Made by a program: the position numbers and the translations under genes. DNA of 64,000 bases from Pseudomonadota bacterium (GTDB lineage: Bacteria; Pseudomonadota; Alphaproteobacteria; UBA2136; UBA6156): the NCBI GenBank assembly GCA_016125035.1, contig WGMN01000011.1:1-64000 (forward strand), written 5' to 3'. Positions 1 to 8,823 of this stretch are shown one piece after another. How positions within the stretch are numbered: the first letter of the stretch is position 1; each line of letters opens with the position of its first letter. The notes beneath the pieces were generated by a model, which saw nothing but the letters and a program-made list of their open reading frames with translations, ran no database searches and was not told the origin of the DNA.

Positions 1-167
1 CGGAAGGATGATGGGTCGGAAAATGTTCTTCACATTTTCCGGGGCACCCATCACCTGTCCGGGACAAGCTCTCTCTACGCATGGCCTGGCGAAAAAGCGC
101 CGTGCCTTGCGCCCCGGACTTGATCCGGGGCACCACCCGCCCTGGCAATCCCCCAGCCCGGTCAATC
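1..167. repeat. Interspersed palindromic repeat, copy 1 (cut by window start)
   Basis: About 110 bases match copy 2 (which starts at 213) almost base for base. Two hairpins are visible: GAAAATGT-TCTTC-ACATTTTC near 18-38, and CCCCGGA-CTTGA-TCCGGGG near 112-130. After the second hairpin the homology to copy 2 resumes (caccacccgcc). The CCCCGGACTTGATCCGGGG type of palindrome is common in alphaproteobacterial intergenic repeats. The element is noncoding; short reading frames across it in several frames have no ribosome binding sites. Confidence 0.75.
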
Positions 168-212
168 ATCGCGCCTTGAGTTTTGGCCTCCGGCTGCGAG
201 GACCTGTCATCC

Positions 213-408
213 CGGAAGGATGATGGGTCGGAAAATGTTCTTCACATTTTCCGGGGCACCCATCACCTGTCCGGGACAAGCTCTCCCTACGCATGGCCTG
301 GCAAAAAAGCGCCGTGCCTTGCGGCCAGCCTGCCCCAAAATGTTCTTCCATTTTGGTTGGCAGGCTCCGACCAGGCACCACCCGCCATGGCAATTATAAA
401 GCCCGGTA
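213..408. repeat. Interspersed palindromic repeat, copy 2
   Basis: Starts after ctgtcatcc and matches copy 1 through the first hairpin and the following gcgccgtgccttgcg. The second hairpin is then a different palindrome: GCCTGCCCCAAAATG, loop TTCTT, CCATTTTGGTTGGCAGGC. Afterwards caccacccgcc, ggcaat and agcccggt-aat are shared again with copy 1. The flanks are conserved while the stem-loop has been exchanged. Confidence 0.75.
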
Positions 409-527
409 AATAAAGCTCCGGCAAGAACGGAACCGCCCCCCGCATCCGCCGCCCCGCAAACCTCTCTCCCCAACCATCCCGCAGCCACCAGGCCCGGCCT
501 TTGCCAACTGCTCTCAAACGCAAAGAC

Positions 528-550
528 GCCGCCGGGCAAAACCCGGCGGC
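528..550 (-). terminator. Terminator-like hairpin after the 161-aa gene
   Basis: A perfect 9-bp stem GCCGCCGGG / CCCGGCGGC with a 5-base loop lies 12 bases beyond the stop codon of the leftward gene. The T-run on that strand is weak (gtctttg), so termination efficiency is uncertain. Confidence 0.55.
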
Positions 551-562
551 ATCTTCATCTCG

Positions 563-1048
563 TCATGCCATGGCGACAGTGGGCTTAAGGCGGCACTCCA
601 CCACGCGCATCAGAATCTCCGCCACCTTGCACAGCAATTGCCCCAACAGGCGCAGTAGCGTCGCCATCTGGCCGTCTTCCGTGCTCACCAGCTTGGTGCC
701 CACCGTGTCGAAGTCGGAAGCCAGGCGGCAAGGCGTGCCGGCCCGGCTCACGTCGCGCACCGTGCCCCATACCACTCCGCCGTCGGCGGTCAGCGTCACT
801 TCGGCGGCCAGCTCACCGCGTTCATGGCGGTAAAGCACCACCGCCGCCCGCTGCCGGGTGTCAGCGGTGGTGAACACCACCAGCTGGCCCTCGCGCGTCA
901 GGTCAAAACCCACGCCCACGGGCCCGCCATCGTTGTTCAGCTCCTGCCGCACACCGCCCAAAAACGTCTCCACGCTCTCGTCGGGCCCCACCGTTGCCGG
1001 CGGCACCAAACGCAAATGGGGTTGCTCCCCGTTCGTCGGTCGTTGCAT
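563..1048 (-). CDS. Hypothetical protein (161 aa)
   Basis: I do not recognise a family. The product is soluble, without signal peptide or membrane segment. It opens with MQRPTNGEQPHLRLVPP; the middle is rich in predicted beta strands (residues ~45-115, e.g. GQLVVFTTADTRQRAAVVLY), and the C-terminus looks helical (MATLLRLLGQLLCKVAEILM). The ATG start is preceded by a purine-rich gagggggaattgaa ribosome binding site. The gene stands alone, divergent from gltX, with a hairpin after the stop. Codon use matches neighbouring genes, so it looks real. Confidence 0.6.
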   Translation of the reverse strand: MQRPTNGEQPHLRLVPPATVGPDESVETFLGGVRQELNNDGGPVGVGFDLTREGQLVVFTTADTRQRAAVVLYRHERGELAAEVTLTADGGVVWGTVRDVSRAGTPCRLASDFDTVGTKLVSTEDGQMATLLRLLGQLLCKVAEILMRVVECRLKPTVAMA

Positions 1049-1190
1049 TTCAATTCCCCCTCGGGTCTTGCCGTAAAAGAATCAAGTACATCCCAGCACA
1101 CAGTACTGTATACGCATCCTCCCCCAAACCCACCCCCCGCGTCAACCAAAACCCGTGCACCTGCTTCAAAAACCTGCTAAAAACAGCCCC

Positions 1191-2582
1191 ATGACGCTCC
1201 GAGTAAGATTCGCCCCATCCCCCACCGGCCATATGCACGTCGGCCACCTGCGCGCCGCGCTGCCCAACGTGCTTCTCGCCCTCAAACAACAAGGCACGCT
1301 CATCCTGCGCTTTGAGGATACCGACCTGGAACGCAACAAAGCGGAATCCGAGCAATCCTTCCTGGAAGACCTCGCCTGGCTGGGCTTCACCTTCCATGAA
1401 GGCCCGTTTGAGGGCGGCCCGGTCGGCCCCTACCGCACGGTGGAACGCGCCGAACGCGGCGACTACGCAGCCGCCGTGCAAAAGCTCATGGCGTCGGGCC
1501 GCGCGTACGAATGCTTCACCACACCTGAAGAACTCGACCTCCTGCGCAAGATCCAAACCGGCAAAGGCGAGCCCCCACGCTATGACAACCGCCACCGCAA
1601 CTTAAGCAAAGACCAACGCGAAGCCTTCCGCGCGGAAGGCCGCCCCTCGGTCATCCGCTTCAAGTTGGCCGATGAGCCCATCACCTTCCCCGATCTCATC
1701 CGCGGCGAGCAAACCTTCCAGCCGCAAAACCTCGGCGGTGATCCGGTCATCGTGCGCTCCAACGGCATCCCGCTGTTCACTTTCGCCGGCTGCGTGGATG
1801 ACATCGCCATGAACATCACCCACGTCATCCGGGGGGAAGACCACATCACCAACGCCGCCACCCAGGTGCAGCTCTACCAGGCGCTGGGCGCCACGCCGCC
1901 GCAGTTCGCGCACATCTCGCTGATGCTGGACAAGGACGGCCATAAAATGAGTAAGCGCCTCGGCGCGCTCACCATCGGCCAACTGCGCAAGCAGGGCTAT
2001 CTCCCCAACGCCATCCTCTCCTACATGGCGGGCCTGGGGCTGGGCGAGGCGCCGCGCCCCGGCGCCACCCTGGCAGAACTCGCGGAGAACTTTGATTTCT
2101 CGCGCTGCGGCAAAGCCCCGGTGCGGTTCGATGAAGACCAGCTCCTGCACACCAACACCCACGCCCTTCACCATGCGCAGTGGGCCGAGGTCGCGGCCCA
2201 CGCCGCACCGTTCTTCCCCATGGGAGTGGAGGAACCGCAGCAGCGCACGCTATGGCCGCTGGTGCGTGAAGGGCTGAAGACCCTGGCGGATGTGGGCGAC
2301 GCCACCCAACCCATCATCACCGCGCCGCAACAGGTCAACCTGCCCGACGCCGACAAACCGTTTATTGCGGATGCCCTGGCCGCCCTGCCCAAAACCTTCA
2401 CCGACACCACCTGGGCGGAATGGACCACCGCGCTGAAGGCCAAAACCGGCCGCAAAGGCAAAGAGCTGTTCATGCCGCTGCGCCGCGTGCTCACCGGCCA
2501 GGACCACGGCCCTGAACTCGCCGCCCTCCTGCCGCTGTGGGGCCACGCAGAAGTCTCCGCCCGCCTGCAACGCTGCTTATAA
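1191..2582 (+). CDS. gltX: Glutamate--tRNA ligase
   Basis: Class I aminoacyl-tRNA synthetase, 463 aa, that charges tRNA-Glu (or also tRNA-Gln, as in many alphaproteobacteria with the amidotransferase pathway). The N-terminal VRFAPSPTGHMHVGHLRAAL contains the HIGH-type ATP signature (residues ~9-20) and DKDGHKMSKRLGA (~248-260) is the KMSKS loop. IRGEDHITN is the usual GluRS core motif. The C-terminal anticodon-binding part is present. The frame stays open 36 bases upstream, but the ATG giving MTLRVRFAPSP matches the family start. Alphaproteobacteria often carry two gltX paralogs; which one this is cannot be decided here. Confidence 0.95.
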   Translation: MTLRVRFAPSPTGHMHVGHLRAALPNVLLALKQQGTLILRFEDTDLERNKAESEQSFLEDLAWLGFTFHEGPFEGGPVGPYRTVERAERGDYAAAVQKLMASGRAYECFTTPEELDLLRKIQTGKGEPPRYDNRHRNLSKDQREAFRAEGRPSVIRFKLADEPITFPDLIRGEQTFQPQNLGGDPVIVRSNGIPLFTFAGCVDDIAMNITHVIRGEDHITNAATQVQLYQALGATPPQFAHISLMLDKDGHKMSKRLGALTIGQLRKQGYLPNAILSYMAGLGLGEAPRPGATLAELAENFDFSRCGKAPVRFDEDQLLHTNTHALHHAQWAEVAAHAAPFFPMGVEEPQQRTLWPLVREGLKTLADVGDATQPIITAPQQVNLPDADKPFIADALAALPKTFTDTTWAEWTTALKAKTGRKGKELFMPLRRVLTGQDHGPELAALLPLWGHAEVSARLQRCL

Positions 2583-2643
2583 TTTTGGACAAACCGGATG
2601 GAAAGTCGAAAGAAGTAAAAAGGGGAAATGTGGCGGGGGGTGC

Positions 2644-2663
2644 AGGGGGTCGTTAGACCCCCT
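2644..2663 (+). terminator. Hairpin after gltX
   Basis: AGGGGGTC-GTTA-GACCCCCT is a perfect 8-bp stem with a tetraloop about 60 bases after the gltX stop. There is no T-run, so it may be a transcript-end stabiliser rather than an intrinsic terminator. The rest of the interval to cysS holds only short ctaac-rich direct repeats (2773-2803). Confidence 0.4.
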
Positions 2664-2817
2664 GAGGCCGAAGGCCGTCATTCCACCCCCACGCTCTGGA
2701 TGTTGAAGTTCCACCAGTGTTGCCGTGGGGGTAGGAATCCACGGGGGCAGTCACAATGATGAGGCTCCGCCATCTAACCTCTAACGTCTCACCTCTAACT
2801 TCTGTATAGTGTTGCCC

Positions 2818-4281
2818 ATGCCCAAACCTAACCTCACCCTCACCCTCACCAACACCCTCACGCGGGCCAAGGAGGCCTTCACGCCGCACAGTGCCAACAA
2901 CGTCACGCTCTACGTCTGCGGCATCACGCCGTATGACCACGCGCACATCGGCCACGCCCGCGCCTACGTGGTGTTCGATATCCTTTTCCGCACGCTGCAA
3001 CGTTTGTATGGTGACAATGCGGTGAAGTACGCGCGCAACTTCACCGACATCGACGACAAGATCATCACCCGCGCACAGGAAGTCGGCGAGCAACCCACCC
3101 AGCTCGCGCAAACCTTCATCGCGTCCTTCCATAAGGATATGGCGGCGCTTAACTGCCTGCCGCCCACCGCTGAACCGAAGGTCAGCGACCCCAAAGTTCT
3201 CAAAGGTATCGTCGCACATATCGATGCGTTGATTGAAAAGCAATTCGCCTACGTCACCGCGTCGGGTGATGTCATGTACCGCACGCAAAAGTTCCCCAGC
3301 TTCGGTGCACTCGCCCACCGTAAGCTCGATGAGCAACAACACGGCGCACGCGTGAAGGCCGACGATGAAAAAGAATCGCCGAACGACTTCGTGCTTTGGA
3401 AAGCCAACGCCAAATCGGCGACGAAGCTGGAGCAAGCCTTCTCCCCCAAAGACCTCGGCGCCAAACTGTTCTCCGCCCCCGGCCGCCCCGGCTGGCACAT
3501 TGAATGCTCGGTGATGGCCAAGCAGGAACTCGGCACCACCATCGACATCCACGGCGGCGGCGAAGACCTGCAATTCCCCCACCATTGCTGCGAGATCGCC
3601 CAGTCGGAAGCCTTGCTCAAACCCGGCCAGCCGCTGGCGCGCTTCTGGCTGCACAACGGCTTCATCACCGTCGGCGGCACCAAAATGTCCAAATCACTGG
3701 GCAACTTCACCACCATTAAAGACGCGCTGAAGTCCTATAGTGCCGAGGCCATCCGCCTGTGGCTCTTACAAACCCACTACCGCAAGCCGGTGGATTACAC
3801 CCCCGCCGCGCTCGCCGCCGCCGAGGCCTCACTTGCCAAACTCTACGCCACCTGGAACGCGGCGTTCAAAAAAGATCCCAAGCCAGCGGTCACCGCCTGG
3901 AAAGGCACCTGCTCGCGCCTCAACCCTTTCCGCCGCGCCCTGGCGGATGACCTCAACACCGCCGCCGCGCTGGCGGAACTTCACAGCGCCTCCAACTTCC
4001 TGGCGGAAGCCCTGCGCAACGGCGATGAACAGAAGCAACGCTACTGGCGCCAGCGCATGGGCTACATGGCCCACCACCTGGGCCTGCTGCAAAACCCGCA
4101 AGCGCACACGGCCAAACCTCAAACCCCGCTCTCCGCCGCCGAACAAGCCCTCCTCACCGCCCGCGAAGCCGCGCGCGCCTCCAAAAACTGGCCGGAATCC
4201 GACCGCCTGCGCGACGAACTGAAAGCCCAAGGCATCCTCATCGAAGACGGCCCCACCGGCACCACCTGGCGCCGCGCCTAA
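2818..4281 (+). CDS. cysS: Cysteine--tRNA ligase
   Basis: Class I synthetase for tRNA-Cys, 487 aa. YVCGITPYDHAHIGHAR (from residue ~32) carries the first zinc ligand Cys34 and the HIGH motif. HIECSVM (Cys ~230) and FPHHCCEIAQSE supply the remaining zinc ligands typical of CysRS. GGTKMSKSLGN (~285-295) is the ATP-binding KMSKS loop. A DALR-like helical domain and a C-terminal region follow. A GTG nine bases upstream could also initiate; the ATG fits the family N-terminus better. No clear Shine-Dalgarno is seen. Confidence 0.96.
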   Translation: MPKPNLTLTLTNTLTRAKEAFTPHSANNVTLYVCGITPYDHAHIGHARAYVVFDILFRTLQRLYGDNAVKYARNFTDIDDKIITRAQEVGEQPTQLAQTFIASFHKDMAALNCLPPTAEPKVSDPKVLKGIVAHIDALIEKQFAYVTASGDVMYRTQKFPSFGALAHRKLDEQQHGARVKADDEKESPNDFVLWKANAKSATKLEQAFSPKDLGAKLFSAPGRPGWHIECSVMAKQELGTTIDIHGGGEDLQFPHHCCEIAQSEALLKPGQPLARFWLHNGFITVGGTKMSKSLGNFTTIKDALKSYSAEAIRLWLLQTHYRKPVDYTPAALAAAEASLAKLYATWNAAFKKDPKPAVTAWKGTCSRLNPFRRALADDLNTAAALAELHSASNFLAEALRNGDEQKQRYWRQRMGYMAHHLGLLQNPQAHTAKPQTPLSAAEQALLTAREAARASKNWPESDRLRDELKAQGILIEDGPTGTTWRRA

Positions 4282-4295
4282 GCACAAGGGTGCGG

Positions 4296-4410
4296 CTGTC
4301 ATCCCGGAGCCGAGCGAAGCGAGACCGCCGAGCGTAGCGACGGCAACGGATGGGTCGGAAAATGTTCTTCACATTTTCCGGGGTACCCATCACCTGTCCG
4401 GGACAAGCGT
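4296..4410. repeat. Interspersed palindromic repeat, copy 3 (variant)
   Basis: Begins with the same ctgtcatcccgg that precedes copy 2, then has a different insert (gagcgaagcgag...gagcgtagcgac). It rejoins the shared element at ggatgggtcgg, with the GAAAATGT/ACATTTTC hairpin and the cacctgtccgggacaagc tail. It sits between cysS and the GIY-YIG gene and shows the same modular build as copies 1 and 2. Confidence 0.75.
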
Positions 4411-4477
4411 CCCCCACGCAAGCGCTCTCCTCAAGATCTCCCTTGCCACTTGCCAAAACCCAACCTACCCTCCGCCC

Positions 4478-4777
4478 ATGGATTTCACATATTATGTTTA
4501 CATCATGGCCAGCGCCAAATGCGGTTATCTCTACATCGGCATTACCGATAACCTGCCGCGCCGTGTCCACGAACATAAAACCAAAACCAACCCCGCCTGC
4601 CACACCGCCAAACACAACATCACCCAGCTGGTTTTCTTCGAATCGTTCAACAACGTCATGGTCGCCATCAAACGCGAAAAGCAACTCAAAAAATGGCGCC
4701 GTAACTGGAAGTTCAACCTGGTGGAAACCAGTAACCCAACCTGGCAAGACCTTTCATTAAGGTTCAAAGCCGCCTAA
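4478..4777 (+). CDS. GIY-YIG superfamily protein (99 aa)
   Basis: Small single-domain GIY-YIG nuclease-fold protein of the UPF0213/YhbQ type. The strands FTYYVYIM (residues 3-10) and GYLYIGITDNLPRR (16-29) give the two paired tyrosines, the GI(T) and the following Arg. KREKQLKKWRR near residue 65 is the typical basic helix. Such proteins are conserved and often annotated as putative endonucleases, but their substrates are mostly unknown. It is followed after 4 bases by the YgjV-like gene, and the two may be cotranscribed. Confidence 0.85.
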   Translation: MDFTYYVYIMASAKCGYLYIGITDNLPRRVHEHKTKTNPACHTAKHNITQLVFFESFNNVMVAIKREKQLKKWRRNWKFNLVETSNPTWQDLSLRFKAA

Positions 4778-4781
4778 CCCC

Positions 4782-5294
4782 ATGGAACTCTCCACCTCCT
4801 ACCTCCTCAGCCAGGTCCTGGCCGGCCTGGCGCTCTCGCTGGGGGTGTGCGCCTTTTTCCAACGGCGGGATACGCACCTCAAGCTCTATATCAGCGCCGC
4901 CTCCACCGCCATGGTGGTGCACTTCGCCCTGCTCGGCGCCTGGATGGGCGTCCTCATCGGCACGGTCGGCATCGCGCGCTACCTCAGCAGCATCTATACC
5001 AAGGCCACGCCGGTGTTTCTGCTGTTCCTGCTCGCCGGTATTGGGCTAGGCGTGTGGCGCTACCATGCCACCTTCGATTTCCTGCCCATCGTCGCCAGCG
5101 TCTTTTCCTCGGTGGCGGTGTTCAAAACGCGTGGCGTGCCCATGCGCGTGCTGCTCATGGTGGTCAGCACCTGCTGGTTCATCTACAACGGTATTTACTT
5201 CTCGGTCTTTGGCATGCTGCTGGAAGGATTCTATGTCGCCACCAACGCCTACAATCTTCTCCACCCCCAACGGCGTGCGCAAATGGTAAAGTAA
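4782..5294 (+). CDS. YgjV-like inner membrane protein
   Basis: 170 aa with about five or six hydrophobic segments (residues ~8-25, 38-60, 65-85, 88-105, 118-135, 138-155). The overall pattern, including FQRRDTHLKLYI and the C-terminal NAYNLL, resembles the YgjV family of bacterial inner membrane proteins, whose function is not known. It starts 4 bases after the GIY-YIG stop and ends 4 bases before sufE, so it is probably part of a short operon. Confidence 0.7.
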   Translation: MELSTSYLLSQVLAGLALSLGVCAFFQRRDTHLKLYISAASTAMVVHFALLGAWMGVLIGTVGIARYLSSIYTKATPVFLLFLLAGIGLGVWRYHATFDFLPIVASVFSSVAVFKTRGVPMRVLLMVVSTCWFIYNGIYFSVFGMLLEGFYVATNAYNLLHPQRRAQMVK

Positions 5295-5298
5295 AGCC

Positions 5299-5691
5299 AT
5301 GACCCTCCCCGAAGCCCTCGAAACCCTGCAACTCCTGCCCGACTGGGAATCACGCTACGCCTTCATCATCGAGCTCGCCAAACAACTCCCGCCCATGCCG
5401 CAGGATGAGAAGGTCCCCGCCAACATCGTGCGCGGCTGCACTTCGCAGGTCTGGCTCACCCATAGCTTCGACGCCAACACCCACCTGCACCTCAACCTGG
5501 ATTCCGACGCCCTCATCGTTCGCGGCCTGCTCGCGCTCGTCCACCTCGCCTACAACAACCAGCCACGCGCGCAACTCGCCGCCATCAACCTGCCATCGCA
5601 ACTGGCGCAGAGCAAATTGCTCGAGCATCTAAGCCCCAACCGCCGCAACGGCTTCGCTTCGGTGGTGGCCACCGTCAGCGCGCTTTCCTAG
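5299..5691 (+). CDS. sufE: SufE-type cysteine desulfurase sulfur acceptor
   Basis: 130 aa, full length for SufE/CsdE. It accepts the persulfide sulfur from a SufS-type desulfurase for Fe-S cluster assembly in the cytosol. IVRGCTSQVWL around residue 47 is the diagnostic loop with the sulfur-accepting cysteine. The C-terminal part (LSPNRRNGFASVV) matches the family. No sufS or sufBCD gene is in the window, so the partner is encoded elsewhere. Confidence 0.92.
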   Translation: MTLPEALETLQLLPDWESRYAFIIELAKQLPPMPQDEKVPANIVRGCTSQVWLTHSFDANTHLHLNLDSDALIVRGLLALVHLAYNNQPRAQLAAINLPSQLAQSKLLEHLSPNRRNGFASVVATVSALS

Positions 5692-5735
5692 TCCAACATC
5701 CTACATCATCCCTCCGGTAGCGCAGTCTTGCCGCC

Positions 5736-5827
5736 TTTTGCAGCGTTTTGCCGCAATTGCCCCATTTTTTGCCGGCAAAAAGCACACGCCTCGCCGCTTT
5801 TTGCAGCGTTCCGCAGCGTTTTGCCGC
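5736..5827. repeat. Short imperfect direct repeats upstream of binding protein
   Basis: The word ttttgcagcgttttgccgc at 5736-5754 recurs in parts at 5798-5827 (ttttgcagcgtt, ccgcagcgttttgccgc), giving a GCAGCGTT-rich run before the next gene. The frame of the following gene stays open through it, but the repeat is more likely noncoding leader sequence or a simple expansion. Confidence 0.45.
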
Positions 5828-5849
5828 CCCCTTTTGGCACCATGCCGGC

Positions 5850-6827
5850 ATGGGCCTGCTCAACAAACTTCTCCTCCTTTCCGCCGCCTTCATCGCCTTG
5901 GCCTGCGGCGCCCTGGCACTGGTGCAGGCGCTCCAGCCGCCGCCGCAGATCCTGCGCCTGGCCATCACTCCCTGGCCCCCCTTCGACTACCTCGCCCTGG
6001 CCGCCGAGAAGGGCTATTTCGCCAAGCAGGGCCTCAATGTTCACCTGGTGGAACTCACCGCTTCCACCGACGCCCTGGCCGCCTTCCAGCGTGGCCAGGT
6101 CGACGCCATCGCCGACTACATCGGCATCGTCGCCACCCACCCGGCCTACACCCAGCGCCAGGCCCGCATCGTCGCCATCACCGACTCCTCCCGCGGCGCC
6201 GATGTCATCCTCGCCCCCAACCTCCCCTCCATGGCACAAATCCGCGGCAAACGCGTGGCTGTGGAAAGCTACGCCCTGGGCCGTTACGTGCTCGCCCGCG
6301 CACTGCAGGTGCACGGCATCAGCCCCAGCGAAATCACCGTCATCCCCGGCGAGCAGGAAACCTTCAAAGACATGCTGCTCGCCCACCAGGTCGACGCCGT
6401 CGTCACCTACCTGCCCTACACCGCCGAGATCAACCAAGCCATCAGCACCACCACTCTCTTTAGCAGCACCGAAATCCCCGACGAGATCTTCGACGTCATC
6501 GTCGCCGGTGGCGATGTCGCCACGCAAATTCCCAACCTCGGCCCGCGCCTGCGGACGGCCTTCAACCAGGCGCTCCAATACGCCCAGAGCCACCCGCAAG
6601 AGGTAACGGCCTTCATCGCCCACCGCGAGGATATGACCCCGCCGCAAGTCATCGATGCCCTTGCCAACGTTCATGTTTTCACCTCCACGGAGCAACAGCA
6701 ACTGGTCAACGCCAACGCCTTGGCCGCGCCTTGGCAACGCCTCCAGCAACTGCTGCTGTCGTCTTCCACCCAGCCGCAGCCTCTCGCGGCGGTCATCCAA
6801 AACCAAGATTGGCCGCATGCCCCGTAA
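5850..6827 (+). CDS. NMT1/THI5-like periplasmic solute-binding protein
   Basis: 325 aa. A hydrophobic N-terminus (LLNKLLLLSAAFIALACGA) acts as signal or anchor. A type II binding-protein fold of the nitrate/sulfonate/thiamine-precursor class follows: LRLAITPWPPFDYLALAAEKGYF, then NVHLVEL, DAIADYIG, IRGKRVAVE and VDAVVTYLPY. The ligand cannot be read from sequence. The ATG chosen sits just before the hydrophobic stretch; the frame is open 100 bases upstream through a repeat. The gene overlaps the histidine kinase by 11 bases, with no permease or ATPase nearby. This suggests the protein feeds ligand information to the kinase rather than to a transporter. Confidence 0.8.
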   Translation: MGLLNKLLLLSAAFIALACGALALVQALQPPPQILRLAITPWPPFDYLALAAEKGYFAKQGLNVHLVELTASTDALAAFQRGQVDAIADYIGIVATHPAYTQRQARIVAITDSSRGADVILAPNLPSMAQIRGKRVAVESYALGRYVLARALQVHGISPSEITVIPGEQETFKDMLLAHQVDAVVTYLPYTAEINQAISTTTLFSSTEIPDEIFDVIVAGGDVATQIPNLGPRLRTAFNQALQYAQSHPQEVTAFIAHREDMTPPQVIDALANVHVFTSTEQQQLVNANALAAPWQRLQQLLLSSSTQPQPLAAVIQNQDWPHAP

Positions 6828-8823
6828 GCCACTCATCCGGCGCTTCTTGCCGCCGTATCTGGCCATTTCCCTGCTCAGCGTGGGGGTGGCCACCTTCTTG
6901 CGCTTTCAACAAATCGAGCCGCGCCTGGTCACCATTGCCGATGCCTGGAGCCTCACCGTCAGCCAAAGCTTGGAGCATTTGCTGCAAGCCGGGCAAGACC
7001 TTCAACTCAAGCGCACCATCAGCACGCTCAGCCTCAATCCGCACATGTACCTGGTGGCGGTGGCCACCGGCAATCCGCCGGTGGTGCGTTATTCCAGCCA
7101 GCACAGCTACCACAACCGGCCTCTGGCCAGCGTTCTCCCTGCCGATATCCTCCCCGCCATGCAACGTGCCCTGGCCACCCGGCAGGCGCAAAGCAGCCAC
7201 TGGGAGTACTCGGGTACACTCATCCACACCTACATCCTGCCGCTTACCTACGCGGTCAGCGTGTTCCCTCCGCATGATGAGCAGGCTTTAATCGTCATCC
7301 GCACCGATTTATCGGTGTTCGATTACCATGAGGAACTGCAATTTGCCCTCGAGACCGCTCTCACTCTTATTTTTGTCCTGGTATTCTCTCTGCTGTTCTA
7401 CTGGCTGTTCAGGCATTACGTGCTGGCGCGGCTTAAGGCCTTGCTGTCGGTGGTCAGTGCGCGAGAGAAGGGTAACACCAGCATCCGCGCCCCAGTGGAG
7501 GGCGAGGACGAAATCACCCTGCTCAGCCGGCACATCAACCAGTTGATGGAGCACGAGAACGCCGACCAGCAAAAGCTCAACGCCTACGCTCACGAGGTCG
7601 AGCAGCAAAACTTTGCCCTTGCCACTGCGCGTGATGAGGCCGAGCAGGCCACCCGCCTTAAAAGCGAGTTTCTCGCCACCATGAGCCACGAACTGCGCAC
7701 GCCGCTGCACGGCATTCTGGGCTTCTCGCAAATGCTGTCTTCCTCAACGCTCCCGCCCCAGCAGGCAGAGTACGCCCAAGCCTTGCACCAGTCGGCAGAA
7801 AGCCTGCTGGTGCTGCTCAACGATATCCTCGACCTCTCCAAAATCGAAGCCGGTCGCCTCTCGCTCGAGCAGGTGCCCTTCAATTTGCGTAATCTGGCGC
7901 AAGAAGTTTTACAACTGGTGGCACCCACCGCTGCCCAAAAAGGCCTCGAGCTTTCCTTCTCCTACAACGCGCCAGAGCTTCTGGTCGGCGACCCTCTGCG
8001 CCTGCGCCAGATCCTCCTCAACCTCGCCAGCAATGCCGTCAAATTCACGCAAAAGGGCTGCGTCATCATCGTGGTGGAAGGGCCGGTAGAGCCTTCACGC
8101 AACCCCCTGCCCATCACCCTCTCTGTCATCGATACCGGCATCGGCATCCCGGAGGATAAACAAAAGCTGGTGTTCGAAAAATTCACCCAGGCAGAAGGCT
8201 CCACCACGCGCAATTTCGGCGGCACTGGCCTGGGGTTGGCCATCACCAAAAAGCTGGTGGAAATGATGAACGGCCATATAATCTTGCATAGCCGCCCCGG
8301 CCACGGCGCCACTTTCCGCGTTACTGTTCCTTTGCCTTTGTCTCCAGGTGTTTCAGGTACGGGGGCTTCGCACTCGGCACCTGTTGCCGTCTCTCCCGCC
8401 CACCTTTCGCTGTGCCGCGTCCTGCTGGCCGATGATCACAGTACCAACCTCATGCTTGCTACCCACTCGCTGGAAAAAATCGGCGTCGCCCGCGTCAACA
8501 TCCACACCGCCGTCAACGGCGCCAAGGTGCTGGAGTTTCTGCGCCACAATGTGGTGGACGTTATCTTCATGGACTGCCAGATGCCAGAGCTCGACGGGTT
8601 TGCCGCCACCCGCGCCTGGCGTGTTATAGAGGCCGAGCAAGCGTTGGTTCGCACTCCCATCATCGCGCTTACCGCCAACGCGCTGTCTGGCACGCGCGAG
8701 CAATGCCTGGCCGCCGGTATGGATGATTTTGTCAGCAAACCTTTTTCGCTGGAGGTGTTAAAGGAAGTCCTGCTGCGCCACTTCAAACCACCAGCGAGCG
8801 CGGGCTCTCCAGCAGCGCCGTAA
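6817..8823 (+). CDS. Hybrid sensor histidine kinase with receiver domain
   Basis: 668 aa membrane kinase. Order: TM1 (~11-29), periplasmic sensor region (~30-180), TM2 (~181-200), HAMP linker, short coiled coil, HisKA with phospho-His ~291 in MSHELRTPLHG, HATPase_c with the NAVKFT N-box and the DTGIGI and GGTGLGL G-boxes, then a C-terminal receiver with phospho-Asp ~586 in IFMDCQMPELDG and Lys in SKPF. The start is set where MPRKPLIRRFLPPY precedes TM1. It is coupled to the upstream binding protein by an 11-base overlap, and its 3' end overlaps the convergent HPt gene. It probably passes phosphate to that HPt protein. Confidence 0.93.
   Translation: MPRKPLIRRFLPPYLAISLLSVGVATFLRFQQIEPRLVTIADAWSLTVSQSLEHLLQAGQDLQLKRTISTLSLNPHMYLVAVATGNPPVVRYSSQHSYHNRPLASVLPADILPAMQRALATRQAQSSHWEYSGTLIHTYILPLTYAVSVFPPHDEQALIVIRTDLSVFDYHEELQFALETALTLIFVLVFSLLFYWLFRHYVLARLKALLSVVSAREKGNTSIRAPVEGEDEITLLSRHINQLMEHENADQQKLNAYAHEVEQQNFALATARDEAEQATRLKSEFLATMSHELRTPLHGILGFSQMLSSSTLPPQQAEYAQALHQSAESLLVLLNDILDLSKIEAGRLSLEQVPFNLRNLAQEVLQLVAPTAAQKGLELSFSYNAPELLVGDPLRLRQILLNLASNAVKFTQKGCVIIVVEGPVEPSRNPLPITLSVIDTGIGIPEDKQKLVFEKFTQAEGSTTRNFGGTGLGLAITKKLVEMMNGHIILHSRPGHGATFRVTVPLPLSPGVSGTGASHSAPVAVSPAHLSLCRVLLADDHSTNLMLATHSLEKIGVARVNIHTAVNGAKVLEFLRHNVVDVIFMDCQMPELDGFAATRAWRVIEAEQALVRTPIIALTANALSGTREQCLAAGMDDFVSKPFSLEVLKEVLLRHFKPPASAGSPAAP

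Noticed and set aside
1155-1190. Upstream extension of gltX adding 12 residues
   Set aside because: The extension has no GluRS homology and the internal ATG gives the normal family N-terminus.
2653-3654. 333-aa open frame antisense to cysS
   Set aside because: cysS is unmistakable on the plus strand; the antisense frame has no homology features.
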